From Sisyra terminalis (Eukaryota > Arthropoda > Insecta > Neuroptera > Sisyridae), in contig OY292277.1 in assembly GCA_958496175.1 (NCBI GenBank), positions 54,571,050 to 54,635,049 on the forward strand: 64,000 bases of DNA, given 5' to 3'. Under the pieces are notes generated by a model. That model was given only the letters and a program-made list of their open reading frames with translations. It was not told the origin of the DNA and did not search any database. Position 1 is the stretch's first letter, and every line of letters begins with the position of its first letter. The translations under genes and the position numbers were made by a program. Positions 10,421 through 21,689 of the stretch are shown one piece after another.

Positions 10421-10900
10421 TTTGATTTTCGTCAAAATATTGACATTGGTTATTGATTGGACGATTTAGATCGGTAAAGTAGAGATCTTGAGCGTCAAGA
10501 TATGTCAATTGGGCCAATTGTAACATGAGAAATGATGGAAAGGATGCGAAACGTGAAATGCATCAAGTTTTGAAAGAAAAAATAAAAAAAAAAAAAATGC
10601 AAGGTACAAGTAGTATGATATCAAAGTTTATTAATATTAAGAGATAAATCTTATCAATTTCAAAAATTTGATGAGATATTATATAATGTAACGATGACTG
10701 AAACAAGAGAGAAAGAGATGCAAAATTTCACTTAAAAACAAGTGAAGATATGAAAATTGAGACTGAAAGATTAAATGAATCTTAAAGTTAATTATCGACT
10801 TAAAATTTAAATATTGTGTTAAAATTTAAAGTCTTCTGCATAAGTTAATTTTAATTATCAATTTAAATGTTGTCCGTGGCTTGTAACAATCAGGTTTACA
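10421..10900. promoter_or_regulatory. shared intergenic region between FANCL and the IkB-like gene
   Basis: The two start codons face away from each other across 480 bp, so this DNA must hold both promoters and 5' UTRs. CCAAT-type words (ATTGGTTATTGATTGG near 10446-10460 and CAATTGGGCCAATTG near 10506-10520) lie closer to FANCL. No convincing kB-type GGG...CCC site and no clear TATA box were found. A bidirectional promoter is an inference from geometry only. Confidence 0.4.
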
Positions 10901-13900
10901 ATGGACATAACAAATAATAGTAATAACAATGATGTAAAAGATCATTGCATCAGTTCTCTTGCTAATATTGATTTCCTTAATTTATTTGGATCAAATTTAA
11001 ACGATTTAGTTTCGATTGATAACAATAAAAGTTCAAATTTGGTTCAAACGAGTTTCGCGCATAGTGCAACAGGTGGGAATCCCCTAGTAAGCCAATATTC
11101 TAAAACCCAATACCTTATTTTTACAGTGAGATTGAATGCCCACGCGGCTGAAATAATGAGAATATCAAATCCAGTTTTTGATAATTGTTGGCCAAAGAAG
11201 TTTATTTCAATCAACGAAACACAATGTCGCACTCTTACGGCCGATGAGCAGGACAGTGAAATACAAACGCTATTTGATCCACCAGTGGCACAAATGAATC
11301 CCAATGATATTGATGAACTTTTGGAAAATTCCCCAATCGCTATGGGGAACAATAACACAATTCCGTGGCACTCTGTATTGATACCAGCGCCAGTTGTTAG
11401 TTGTAAAAAGATAGATGTCGACAACGATGTTGAGTCATGGACCTATGAACGTCTGGTGTCGCTTGTTAAAGAAAAGTTTGTTCCATTAATCGGACTTAGT
11501 TGCACTTTGCTTATAATCGATGCGATTAGTTCAGGACGAGATAGTGACCACAAATGCATTGACTACTTGAAGCAATTGCTTAACTATATTGACGTGTTTG
11601 AACAAATAAATCAAAGCAAGAAAAATTATCGACATGTTGGAATCAACACCGAGCCATCTCCGATCGAAAGTCACGAAACCAAAGAAATTGCATGTCACCA
11701 AACTATTCCGTCGACGGCCACCGACACTAACTATTCTAATTTCATTTCGAAAGAACTCTCTAAATTGCAATTGTACAAAGATTTGTACAACTATAATAGG
11801 TTCGATGAAAATGGCAACTTGTAAGTGTTTTTTATTGTAGTTTTCGATTCTGTCCATTGAACTTGTGTATGTTTTAGACCTTTTCACAGAGCCGTTTTGG
11901 ATAATTGTGCTTCGGATTTGCTTCGACACTGTGTTATCTATAAGCAAAAAAATCTTCCCGTCGATGTCCCGAATGATGAAGGAATGGTATCTCTTTTTGA
12001 TTTTTAATATTTTATACCATCTATAATATAAAAATGAATCTCAAAATGTGTTGGTAAGCGCATAACTCAACAACGCCTGGACCGATTTTGATGAAATTTT
12101 TTGTGTGTAATCGAGGGGGTTTGAGGATGGTTTATATTCACAATTCGATTTGTTTTAACAATTTTTTAACAATGAATTTATTTATTTATAAATTTTACGC
12201 CTACTTACTTTTTACGTCTAATATTATTTGTAATCATCGATTCCTGTGATTTATTTGGAAAAAGCTTAGCGACGTATGAATTTGACGTTTTTATTTATAT
12301 AATTTGTGTTAAAATAATTATTTAATTCATATTTTTGAAGAGTGTTGCAAGCAAAAAGATTGTAGGTCCACGTCATTTTGGCATTTCATTTTGCATTTAT
12401 TATGTATCACAACACAGTACGTGGAATTTTTGTTACTATGAGCAAAGTTTGAGAACACCATTAACTTAATAAAGTGGCAACAATTGGTAGGGAAAATAAT
12501 GTATCCCGATGAAGTGTCAACGGAAATTTTCCCATTACCAATATCGATAAATTGTTTGGAAAACACTTTTCCAGATTAGTCGTTCTGCATTTCGAATTGC
12601 AAAAGTGGACGACTTCAGACATTAACGATCGACTTCTGTTTAAAAAATAAATGCTTGCCTTAAATAATCAAATTTATGGAACCATATGAAGAAACTTTAC
12701 CTGGAAAAAAAACATAAGAATTGCATTGTTGAACGATTGATCTACAGAAGATTTATCCTAGAAATGAATGAATATCGGTAATAGCCGTGTTATTGGTTTG
12801 AATTTTTATTCCAATTAAACTGATTAAAACGTTATTCATGCTGTTTTATAAAAAAGCTAGAAATTTGGTAAACATTTTTCGAATGAGACAAAATTCGAAG
12901 GAAATTAAGTCAATATGCTGAAATCGTCGACAAGAACACTACCATTACCGAGATTCAAAAATTGTTTGGAAAATTCTTCAGTAGATGGATCATTCTGCAA
13001 CGCAACTCATGTTGCCAGCTGATATTTTTTTACATTGTTTCACAAATTTTATGATTTTAAGCAGGAATAGGTATATTTTATTGGCAGAATCTAAACTTGG
13101 AATGATTGGCAATGTTTGAGAGAAATCGCCAATCAGTAAAATCATTGCGCCTTCAAAACAAAGTCAGTCATTGCGTCGAACTTCCAATGGTTTCAATGGT
13201 TATATGCGTTTCTTAAATAAAAATTACCGACAATATTAAATTGACATATAAGTGTGGGTGACGTGAACTGCCAATTGCGTAAAATGCCAAGCCTAATTTA
13301 TTTAAAAACTCATTTTATTCATTTTTTTCCGTGAATTGTTAAGATATGTTAATAGTTATTCTGCTATTCGGAAGGAAGACGAATCTAACAAATCATATAT
13401 CATCATAATTGGTCCCGTAATTTTTCAAGCTCTAATTGGTCTACTACCCCTACTTTGGTTTTTATGCTGAAGATATCTGATTTGACAAACTTTGTATGTC
13501 AATGTAATGGCAAGATGCTTCAATGGAGAGAATCAATCCGAGGGCAACGCATGAACCCAAATACATAGCTTCAATAAAGCAAATCGTCGGCCTAAATTCT
13601 CAATTTGCTAAGCCCACTTTTAAAAATTTTTGTTTTTTTGGTTCCAATAGGAAGGAATAAAAAATTCTATCAAATGACAAACTGATAAATCTATTTAAAT
13701 ATAAAAATTTCTTAATATGCAAAATGAATCTGAAATCTGCTTTATGTAGTAATATATGTAGTTTATATTTACTTTTTTTCCTTTCCCTGAAAACACTGTT
13801 AAAAAGAATTTAGCAGCTTAACACTTTAGGCCGACGAAATGTGTTGGTTGTCTTGCAATTGAAATAATTGATTTATTTTTATATAATTTTTAATTTATTT

Positions 13901-16900
13901 TTATATATTTATTATTCTAATGAAGTATTGAACTTAATTTTGTTCATTTTATTATTGATAATTTAAACTAAGTGTAGCTAAAATATTCATTTATTGCATG
14001 TTAGGCAGTACGAAGTTTGCTGGGTCAGCTAGTTTTATATAGTTATAATTGAATCAATATAAACTAAGACCAATTAAGCGTCTATAGTCGAGCCTTTTTT
14101 TTTGTTTACAATAATGGCCAGAGAAAACAGCGAATTTAAAAAAAAAAAACTCAATTACTTGAAATTAGTTAACTTCTACTCATTCCCAATCCTATGCTAA
14201 CGGCCACTATGATGTTAACAAAAAAAAATCTTGCAAAATAAAATTTTTGATTTGGAAAGTTAACATTGACGTATACAAAAAAATTTTTTTTTTAGACTCC
14301 CTTACATTTAGCCCTTGTGTACAACAGGGATATAAATTTACTAGAAGTACTACTCAAATATGGAGCCAACCTTGAATTCCAAAATTGCGATGGTGACACC
14401 GCCATACATTTAGCCGTGACATTTTCCACTGAAAGAATTCTACAACAATTACTTCATTATCGTCCGAAAACCAATCTTGACATATGCAATTACAATGGTA
14501 TGATTGACAGAATATGACCTCTGTCAAGTTAGCACTCGATTTTTACAAATTAAAATTTTAAATATATTTTTAGATTGACTTTTGTTTGTTCTTGATTGTA
14601 CCGAAAAAAATTTCGTTTGTACCTCAACCGAAAAAAAGTTATTAAATTTTATAGTTATAATAATATTTTATTAGTTATTAAAAATCGATAGCCCCCATTG
14701 GTAGATTTTTCTTAAAATTTAACGACCATAAATAGGCCTTGACACACAGAGGATTGTACCGAGAAAAAAATTGTTTCCAACTTTAGCCCCAAAAAAAGCT
14801 ATGACCGATTTTGTGAATGCACTTATTCCATTGTTGAATTTTATACCAACTGTTGTATTTTTTTTCAACTGCAGTACAAACAAATTTTTTTGCAGTGCAA
14901 TTTGGGTGTTAGTACAAAGACACATATTCAAAAAAAATATTTCTTCCAATTCGATTCAAACAATAGTTACAACGGTTTTTGTAAATGTAATTAGACTCTA
15001 ATTACTTCATTGTTGAAACAGCAAAAACGACCATAATTTTGATTCTGTTGAAGTACAAACGAATTTTTTGGCGGATTCTCCCGGGTGCTGGTCTCTAGTT
15101 AATGTAACCAGTTGAATTTTTGTTTGCATTTCAACCGGAAAAAATAGAGTTTTCCGGCTACTACAGATTTTCCTTGAGAGATTTCCAATCTAGCTACGGA
15201 GGCGCTGAGGATTGTACCGAAAAAAATATCCTTCTAACTTTATTCCAACGGTAGTTATAAAGGATTTTCTATGAGTAATTAGACTAAAATTACTTTATTG
15301 CAGTTTAAACAAAGAAATAATGAGTCTAATTATCCATACAAAAGTCTTTATAATTATCGTTGGAATAGAGTTAGAAGGATAATTTTTTCATTACAATCTT
15401 CAGCGCCACACTTGCTAGATTGTATCCCTTTTGGATTTGGAAAATCCGTAGTAGCCGGAAAACTCTATTTTATTTCCGGTTGAGGTACAAACGAAAATTC
15501 AACTGGTTACATTAACTAGAGACCAGCACCCGGGATAATCCGTCAAAAAATTCGTTGGTACTTCAACAGAATCAAAATTATGGTCATTTTTGCTGTTTCA
15601 ACAATGAAGTAATTAGAATCTAATTACCCATACAAAAACCTTTATAACTACCGTTGGAATAGCGTTAAAAATATTTTTTTTTTGTTACAATCTTCAGCAA
15701 TATAGTACCTATATTGTAGAGGTTTTGGAATTGAAAAATCACCCAAGGAAAATCTTTAATTGTCGGAAAACTGCATTTTCATTCCGGTTGAGGTACAAAC
15801 GAAAATTCAACTGATACTATCAACTAAAGATCAGCACCCGGAGGAATCCGTAAAAAAATTCGTTTGTACCTCAATAGATTCAAAATTATGGCCGTTTTTG
15901 CTGTTTCAACAATGAAATTATTAGAGTTTAATTACATTTACAAAAACCGTTGTAACTATTGTTTGAATCGAATTGGAAGAAATATTTTTTTAGAATATGT
16001 GTCTTTGTACTAACACCCAAATTGCACTGCAATAAAATTTGTTTGTACTGCAGTTGAAAAAAAATAACAGTCGTTATAAAATTCAACAATGGATTAAGTG
16101 CATTCACAAAATCGTTCATAGCTTTTTTTCAGGCTAAAGTTAGAAACAATTTTTTTCTCGGTACAATCCTCTATGTGTCAAGGCCTATTTATGGCCGTTA
16201 AATTTTAAGAAAAATCTACCAATGGGGGCTATCGATTTTTAATAACTAATAAAATATTATTATAACTATAAAATTTAATAACTTTTTTTCGGTTGAGGTA
16301 CAAACGAAATTTTTTTCGGTACAATCAAGTACAAACAAAAGTCAATCTAAAAATATATTTAAAATTTTAATTTGTAAAAGTCGGGTGCTAATTTGACAGA
16401 GGTCAAAATATGTTATGGGAAAAATAATTACTGTATTAATAATTAATTAGGTGACACACCGTTAATACTTTGTGCCTCGACAAATATGTACAACCATGCT
16501 GTGTTATTATTGGAAAACAATGCAAATCCAAACATTCCTGATAAAAAAACCGGCAAAACTGCCATATTTTATGCAATTGAATCTAATCCTAGTAATGGTA
16601 AGTATTACATTTATACAATTTAATCATAAAATATATTAATGGAAAATTGAAGGATATTTGTTGTTACGTTTTTGATAAAGCATTTATAGGGAATTTAAGT
16701 ATTTGAATCACTAGCGGATTAGTTTGGGCAGTGTTTGATTTGACTTGAGAGTAGGTTTTATTCAAGGTTTATAAATTACACAGGTTGCCCCATTAGAAAA
16801 GAAAAATGACATCATACGAAGAATTTTTAAATTTAAATCAGTCTGAAGATATGTACGAATTTCTTCTGGATACGTCACGTGGCGCATGAGGCCACCTGTG

Positions 16901-17333
16901 TATTTTATAAACCTTGGTCCCTTACCATCCTGCATCCGCTACTGGATAAAATAGATGATGGTTCAATTTTTCAAACCAAAACTTGATATTTTTTTTAATA
17001 ACAATACAAGAAGCATAGCAAGTTCTTGTTTGTATTCATTTTACAAAAAGTCTTAGATATTTTCAAAACAGTGTTTCTTTTTTCTAAGAGATTTAACAAT
17101 GTATTAAATATTTGCTTTTTATTTTAGATGAAATTACGATGGCATTGATAAAATACAACGCTGACGTCAACGTTAGATGCTATTCTGGCTTATCCGTTTT
17201 GGATACGGCCAAAACACTTAAAAGCAGTTGCACTATAATTGCAACAATTACTAGTTTAATTAAGAGACGTAAACGATCTAAAATAAATCCAGATGATTCA
17301 ACCATTACAAAAAAGAAGGCAACATTGAGTTAG
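10901..17333 (+). CDS. IkB/Bcl-3-like ankyrin-repeat protein
   Basis: Five exons join in frame: 10901..11820, 11878..11986, 14296..14497, 16451..16597 and 17128..17333, predicting 527 aa. The first about 300 residues are asparagine- and serine-rich and not recognised. From about 303 come five to six ankyrin repeats: GNLPFHRAV (about 305), TPLHLALVYN (344), TAIHLAVTFS, TPLILCAS (about 413), TAIFYAIES and a last degenerate LSVLDTAKTL (481). Acidic or polar loops such as YGANLEFQNCDGD follow the IkB/Bcl-3 pattern. A basic cluster KRRKRSK (505-511) could be a nuclear signal. I see no DSGxxS phosphodegron in the N-terminus, so a nuclear, Bcl-3- or Pickle-type regulator of Rel proteins fits better than a classical degradable IkB; that is inference. 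The two largest introns are almost wholly transposon (a Helitron and a foldback). Confidence 0.8.
12020..14032 (+). mobile_element. Helitron in intron 2 of the IkB-like gene
   Basis: The 5' end TCTATAATATAAAAATGAAT follows a flanking A and continues with AAAATGTGTTGGTAAGCGCA and a GGACCGATTTTGATGAAATT segment, all typical of insect Helitrons. The 3' end is GTACGAAGTTTGCTGGGTCA then GCTAG before a flanking T. It takes up about 87% of the 2,309-bp intron. It carries decayed helicase sequence, but on the opposite strand to that predicted by the termini (see separate entry). Confidence 0.8.
12327..13155 (-). pseudogene. decayed Helitron helicase (RepHel) remnants
   Basis: Two pieces of the Pif1-type helicase are visible on the minus strand. 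Near 13155-13081 the translation reads GAMILLIGDFSQTLPIIPS, the GDFRQTLP motif of Helitron helicases. Further on, 12566..12327 reads FSKQFIDIGNGKISVDTSSG, matching the F..LLDIGNG.....TG segment that follows. The order of the two pieces is right for a minus-strand gene, but stops and frameshifts break it, and the N-terminal Rep part and Walker A were not found. Non-functional. Confidence 0.7.
14515..16404. mobile_element. foldback element D filling intron 3 of the IkB-like gene
   Basis: The left arm (about 14515-15300) returns inverted in the right arm (about 15310-16404). Ends read GACCTCTGTCAAGTTAGCAC on the left and, complemented, GACCTCTGTCAAATTAGCAC on the right. Shared landmarks include ATCGATAGCCCCCATTGGTA, GGCCTTGACACA and GAACCAGCACCCGG-like segments. 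The right arm is about 310 bp longer because a segment containing GGTTGAGGTACAAACGAAAA occurs twice (near 15477 and 15786). No transposase. The element starts only 17 nt after the splice donor and ends 46 nt before the acceptor, so it makes up about 97% of the intron. Confidence 0.85.
16709..16944. repeat. hAT-like MITE containing a smaller nested TIR element
   Basis: Outer ends read CACTAGCGGAT (16709) and, complemented, CAGTAGCGGAT (16944), resembling the CAGTGGCGGATC termini of insect hAT MITEs. Inside, 16763-16916 (154 bp) is bounded by CAAGGTTTATAAATTACACA and its complement CAAGGTTTATAAAATACACA, then GG(T)GCC. Neither codes for protein. It lies in intron 4 of the IkB-like gene. No 8-bp target duplication matches. 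Confidence 0.5.
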
Positions 17334-17548
17334 TGATATAAGTTGTAATTTTTTACAATGCATTTATTTTTTGCAAACGATTTTTTTTTTAAATCAATAT
17401 TTCAATATAAGAATTTATTTTAAATTTACCTCGTTATTTTTGATTGGTCGAAAAAAAAACATGATCAAGATGCCCTCTGGTGGATGTCATGGAAACTGTT
17501 TGACATTTGATTAAATTATTTTTTTTTTTTTGTAAAAACGTTTTTACG
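17334..17548. promoter_or_regulatory. intergenic region: IkB-like 3' end and ZNHIT2 promoter
   Basis: Only 215 bp separate the IkB-like stop codon from the ZNHIT2 start. An inverted CCAAT word (TGATTGGTCG) lies near 17440 and TTTGACATTTGATT near 17500, the latter resembling GTCAAA/TGACA words upstream of other genes in this window. No TATA box is evident. Confidence 0.35.
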
Positions 17549-20500
17549 ATGAATAGTGATTTCGAGGAACCGAAAATTATTGAGCTGACCGACGAGAACA
17601 CTTGTAAAATGTAAGATTTCCATTTATTTTCAAAAAATTTATAGTAAATTTGACTCAAAAATCATTTTTTTTTCTAGATGTAACAATCGAAATGGCAAGT
17701 ATGTGTGTCCGCGTTGCAATGTTTTGTACTGTTCGTTGGATTGTTACAAGGCCGAAATTCATCAACAATGCTCTGAAAATTTTTATCGTGATTGTGTGAT
17801 GAAGGAGATGACGTCGGAAGGATGTGCCGAGTCCAAGCGGAAAATGTATGAAATATTGAAACGGATGCGTTCCGCCGACGACGATGATCCACGTGTGGAT
17901 GATTTGGATGAGGAAGAATTAATTGATTCGGACGACGACGATGATCAGCTGCCGTCTCTCAACGAACGTCTTTCCAACGTTGATCTGGACGACGCCGATT
18001 CAATCTGGGAAAATCTCACCAATGACGAACGCCAAGAATTCGAGGCTCTCGTGCAAAACGGCCAAGTTTCCAAATTGATTCCCAAATGGCAACCGTGGTG
18101 GACCTATCACAAACCGAGACAACTAGTCACCCCCGTGGACAACGACGACACAGAAACCGTAGATTTTCATTATAAAACCTACTGTCCGAAACTTAAAGAA
18201 GCTGTGGAACTACAACAATTAACTGTTAATTAACTATTTGACATAATAATATTGACTTAAAATAACAGTTTTATTTGTTTTTTAGACAACACCTCCATCC
18301 GATTGCGTCAAGTACAACATTTTTAATACTCTCGCCGCTTATGTGTACACCGTTCGATATTTCAACGGTGAACATTTTGAATATTTAAAGGAGGCGGTCA
18401 ACATCTTATTGGAACTCTCTAGTAATTTGAAAAATAATGGTAACTTTCCTGATTTGGATACAGCAATCGAGGCTGTGCATATAAACGCTTTGAATGTAAG
18501 ACAAAAAAAAAAAAAGAATTCTATGGACAATTTCTGGTTATTGAGCGAAAATTGAAAGTTGTGTCTTATCGCATTGTTTTCGCAGTAGTTCGACAGCCAT
18601 TATGCTCGAAGAATGTTAGTCCTAATAACTTTTCGAGGATACAATGGTTTTCTTGGTACCGTTATTGGACGACTCAAAATAAATCGTATTTCTTGCGAAA
18701 ATATTAATGCTTTTTCGTATAGGATTATAATTTCACCTTATGTTAGTAAAATATATCTATTTACTATATCGGAAACGTTTTCAGCAAAATTGTTTGCTGC
18801 TTCTCGAGTTTCTACGGCAAACATATAAATTTCTAAGTGAAAATGATGGCTAAACTTTTACTAATATATTTAACAAATTTAAAACGCAAATTACTTATTA
18901 TATTTAAGTATTATAGTCTAAGATCCGGCTGCGAAATTAGTACATAAATGATGAAGATAATCAAAATCTAATTTTTTAGTATTTTTACAAGTGTGGGAAT
19001 TTATTTTTCTTGGCTGGGAACCAAGAGCGTTATCAAGGTGTTAATGCCCGGAAGGCGAAATAATGCAGCCCTCGATAACGCCTGAGGTGCATGCAAACTT
19101 TTATTTTTCATTTAATTCGTAAGAAAAAATACATTTTATCTCAATTATAAATTCGCAAAATGTATTCAAATCTGCAAACAATATAAAGTTCAAGTTTCCA
19201 TAGAATATATTAAATTGGATTCATATTGGAGTGAAGCCTTCTTAGCAAATTATAAATAATAAATAATGCCCTTAAATTTCCAATGCATTTCTAATAGGTT
19301 GTCCTTGACCACGGGCATTATAAATTATAACGCCTGCTAATATAGACAATGTATTATAGTAGACATAAAAGATGTAATTACCATAATATTATACAAGAAT
19401 AATAGCAAAATGAAAAGTAAATATTATTAATTGGCTTTTAGAGAAACATTTTGTTTACATATTATGGAAATAAAACTTGCACTACTTCACAATAGGGTAT
19501 TTAAAAAAAAAATTAAAAATCACAATTGCTGCTGATTGCTTAACCGCAACCCAAGTGCAAACAGTATTTTTTTGAATCAGTATTCAAAAAAAAAATGATT
19601 TTTTTTTCTTTATTATATCGAAAATATTGTTGGGAATGACCAAAAAAAAATCCTGTGAAAGTTTAAACTCTTAATATTAATATTAAGAAGTGCCGCATCG
19701 CAAATTTCGATTTTCCATTTAAATAACATGGCAACAATATTCTCTTGCACTTTGGAATTTTATAGCTCACGTTGGTGACGACAATATTTCGGAATGACCA
19801 AGGTATATTCTTGTAGAAAATTGAACTATCTACAAAAAAGGTCTCGCACAATTTTTGATATATTTATTCCTTCAAAAGTTATTCGAGGTCAAAGTTGAAC
19901 TAAAGAGAAATTTTAATATTTTTTCAATTTTTTGACGCAACCATCAATTTGATGAGAAAATTTTGTAGAACATTTTTTGTAGAGCACTTGTTTTTGTATA
20001 ACTTATCTCTATAAAAGTTTTTGATATTTTTCACAAGTCCCAAGTTATTTGCATTAAACTGAAAATTCCCTGAATTATTGTATTTTTAGCGTAAAAATGA
20101 TTTTTTTTATTTTAATTAAATAACTTAGGACATGTGAAAAATATCAAAAACTTTTATAGAGATTAGTTATAGGAAAAACAGTGCTCTACAAAAAATGTCG
20201 TATAAAATTTTCATATAAAATTGATAGTTGCGCCAAAAAATTGAAAAAAAAATCAAATTTCTCTCTAGTTCAACTTTGATCTCTAATAACTTTTGAAGGA
20301 ATAAATATATCAATAACTTGTACGAGACCTTTTTTGTAGGTCGTTCAATTTTCTACAAGAATATACCTCGGTCATTCCGAAATATAAATTAAATAACTTA
20401 GGACCTGTGAAAAATATCAAAAACTTTTACAGAGATAAGTTATAGAAAAAAAAGTGCTCTACAAAAAATGTCCTATAAAATTTTCTCATAAAATTGACGG

Positions 20501-21689
20501 CTACGTAAAAAAATTGAAAAAAATTTAAAATTTCTCCTTTTTCGTACCTTTTCAGACCTTTTTCGTAGGTCGTTCAATTTTCTACAAGAATATACCTTGG
20601 TCATTCTGAAATATTGTCACCGACGTGATTTATAAAATTCCAAAGTGCACGAGAATATTGTTCCCATGTTATTTCAATGGAAAATCGAAATTTGCGATGC
20701 GACACCTCTTAATATTAATATTAAGAGCTTAAACTTTCACAGATTTTTTTTTGTCATTCCCAACAATATTTTCGATGTAATTAAAAAAAATCATAATTTT
20801 TTTTTGAATCAGTCTAAAAAACCAGTATGATCGTCTAAACTTTCGTTGCAATATTCGTACGTGCGGCCAATTTTTAACTGATTACTGTAAATAAAGATAC
20901 ATTTCCGCCGTCGGAATATTGCACTTTTAAATGTTCCGAACCTTTTAATACTAATTTTATGTACTTACGATTTATTTTTGAGGTAAGGCTCTATATGACA
21001 AAATTACCAAAATGAATTCCCTGACTTGTAAAAATAAATTAGATTTTGATTACTTACATATTATTCATGTACTAATTTCGCAGTTGGATCTTAGATTAAG
21101 TTTTTTTTTTTTATTGAAATTATTATCTTATAAGAAATAGTATTAATATATTTGGAGTGAAAAATGTCTCGAAATAAAAGAGGAGAAAACGAGATTTTTT
21201 TAAATTCTTCATTTTCGACTCATTGTGGATCGATTACTTGAAATCTATCATCGAATGATGAGACCACATGACCTGAAATTGTCCACGAGCATCGACTGTA
21301 TTTATTTATTTATTATTATTATTATTTTTTTTAAATTTTAGTGTCCATATGTGCAATTTGATGTTGAAAACATTAAACTGATGAAAGATGATTGCCAACG
21401 TTTACGTTGCGGTCCTGAAGTCACCAATAAATTGTATTATATAAACGCAGCGTTATCAGATATTTATCACATGTTTGTGGCTCTGAAAAATCTTTCGAAA
21501 AAACAGGCCAAAGACAGCACAAATCGAATCACCTCTCGAAATACAAACATAAAAACGTTCACCAATAGTTTCTGTGATTCAATCGATAATATTCCAGACT
21601 TGTGTAAAGAACGAATCAATTTATATATAAGAAAAGTTTCCTACTACCTTTCCTATGTGAAAAGTTGTGGAATGAATGATGTTTATTAA
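17549..21689 (+). CDS. ZNHIT2: zinc finger HIT domain-containing protein 2
   Basis: ZNHIT2 works with the R2TP/Hsp90 co-chaperone in assembly of the U5 snRNP and other complexes. Four exons join in frame: 17549..17610, 17678..18224, 18286..18495 and 21342..21689, predicting 388 aa (human is about 400). The HIT zinc finger is complete and split by intron 1: C19, C22, C31, C34, C39, C43, H49, C52, in context CKICNNRNGKYVCPRC and YCSLDCYKAEIHQQC. An acidic stretch (about 88-110) follows, as does NVDLDDADSIWENLTNDERQ, WWTYHKPRQLV and, in exon 3, YNIFNTLAAYVYTVRYFNGE, all in the family's order. The C-terminus is helical. The donor of exon 2 (ACT|GTTAAT) is weak but is the only one that restores the conserved frame. 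Intron 3 (2,846 bp) is mostly transposon. ATTAAA follows the stop within 10 nt. Confidence 0.92.
18913..21100. mobile_element. TIR element in ZNHIT2 intron 3, with nested foldback
   Basis: Ends read AGTCTAAGATCCGGCTGCGA (about 18914) and, complemented, AATCTAAGATCCAACTGCGA (about 21098), followed on both sides by AATTAGTAC and AAATCTAATTT-type sequence. The start resembles that of element C at 3,533. Near the left side are GCGTTATCAAGGTGTTAATG and CGATAACGCCTGA as an imperfect hairpin. Foldback B copy 2 (19,560-20,820) sits inside. No transposase frame was found. It makes up about 77% of the intron. Confidence 0.6.
19560..20820. mobile_element. foldback element B, copy 2
   Basis: This has the same architecture as the copy at 1,409-2,426: ATTGTTGGGAATGAC and CTTAATATTAATATTAA near each end, a centre near 20,080, and a right end in TTTTTTGAATCAGTCTA. 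The right arm is about 230 bp longer than the left because a segment starting AAATTAAATAACTTAGGAC (about 20,114) is repeated from about 20,388, the second copy having an internal deletion. Non-coding. Confidence 0.8.

Noticed and set aside
11044..11947. Minus-strand open frames of 126 and 138 codons
   Set aside because: They are antisense to exons 1-2 of the IkB-like gene, which give a continuous spliced ankyrin protein.
14719..16119. Open frames of 60-76 codons in IkB-like intron 3
   Set aside because: They are mirror images of each other in the two arms of foldback D and have no recognisable domain.
18613..18828. 71-codon plus-strand frame in ZNHIT2 intron 3
   Set aside because: It lies within the intron, has no splice support and no family resemblance.
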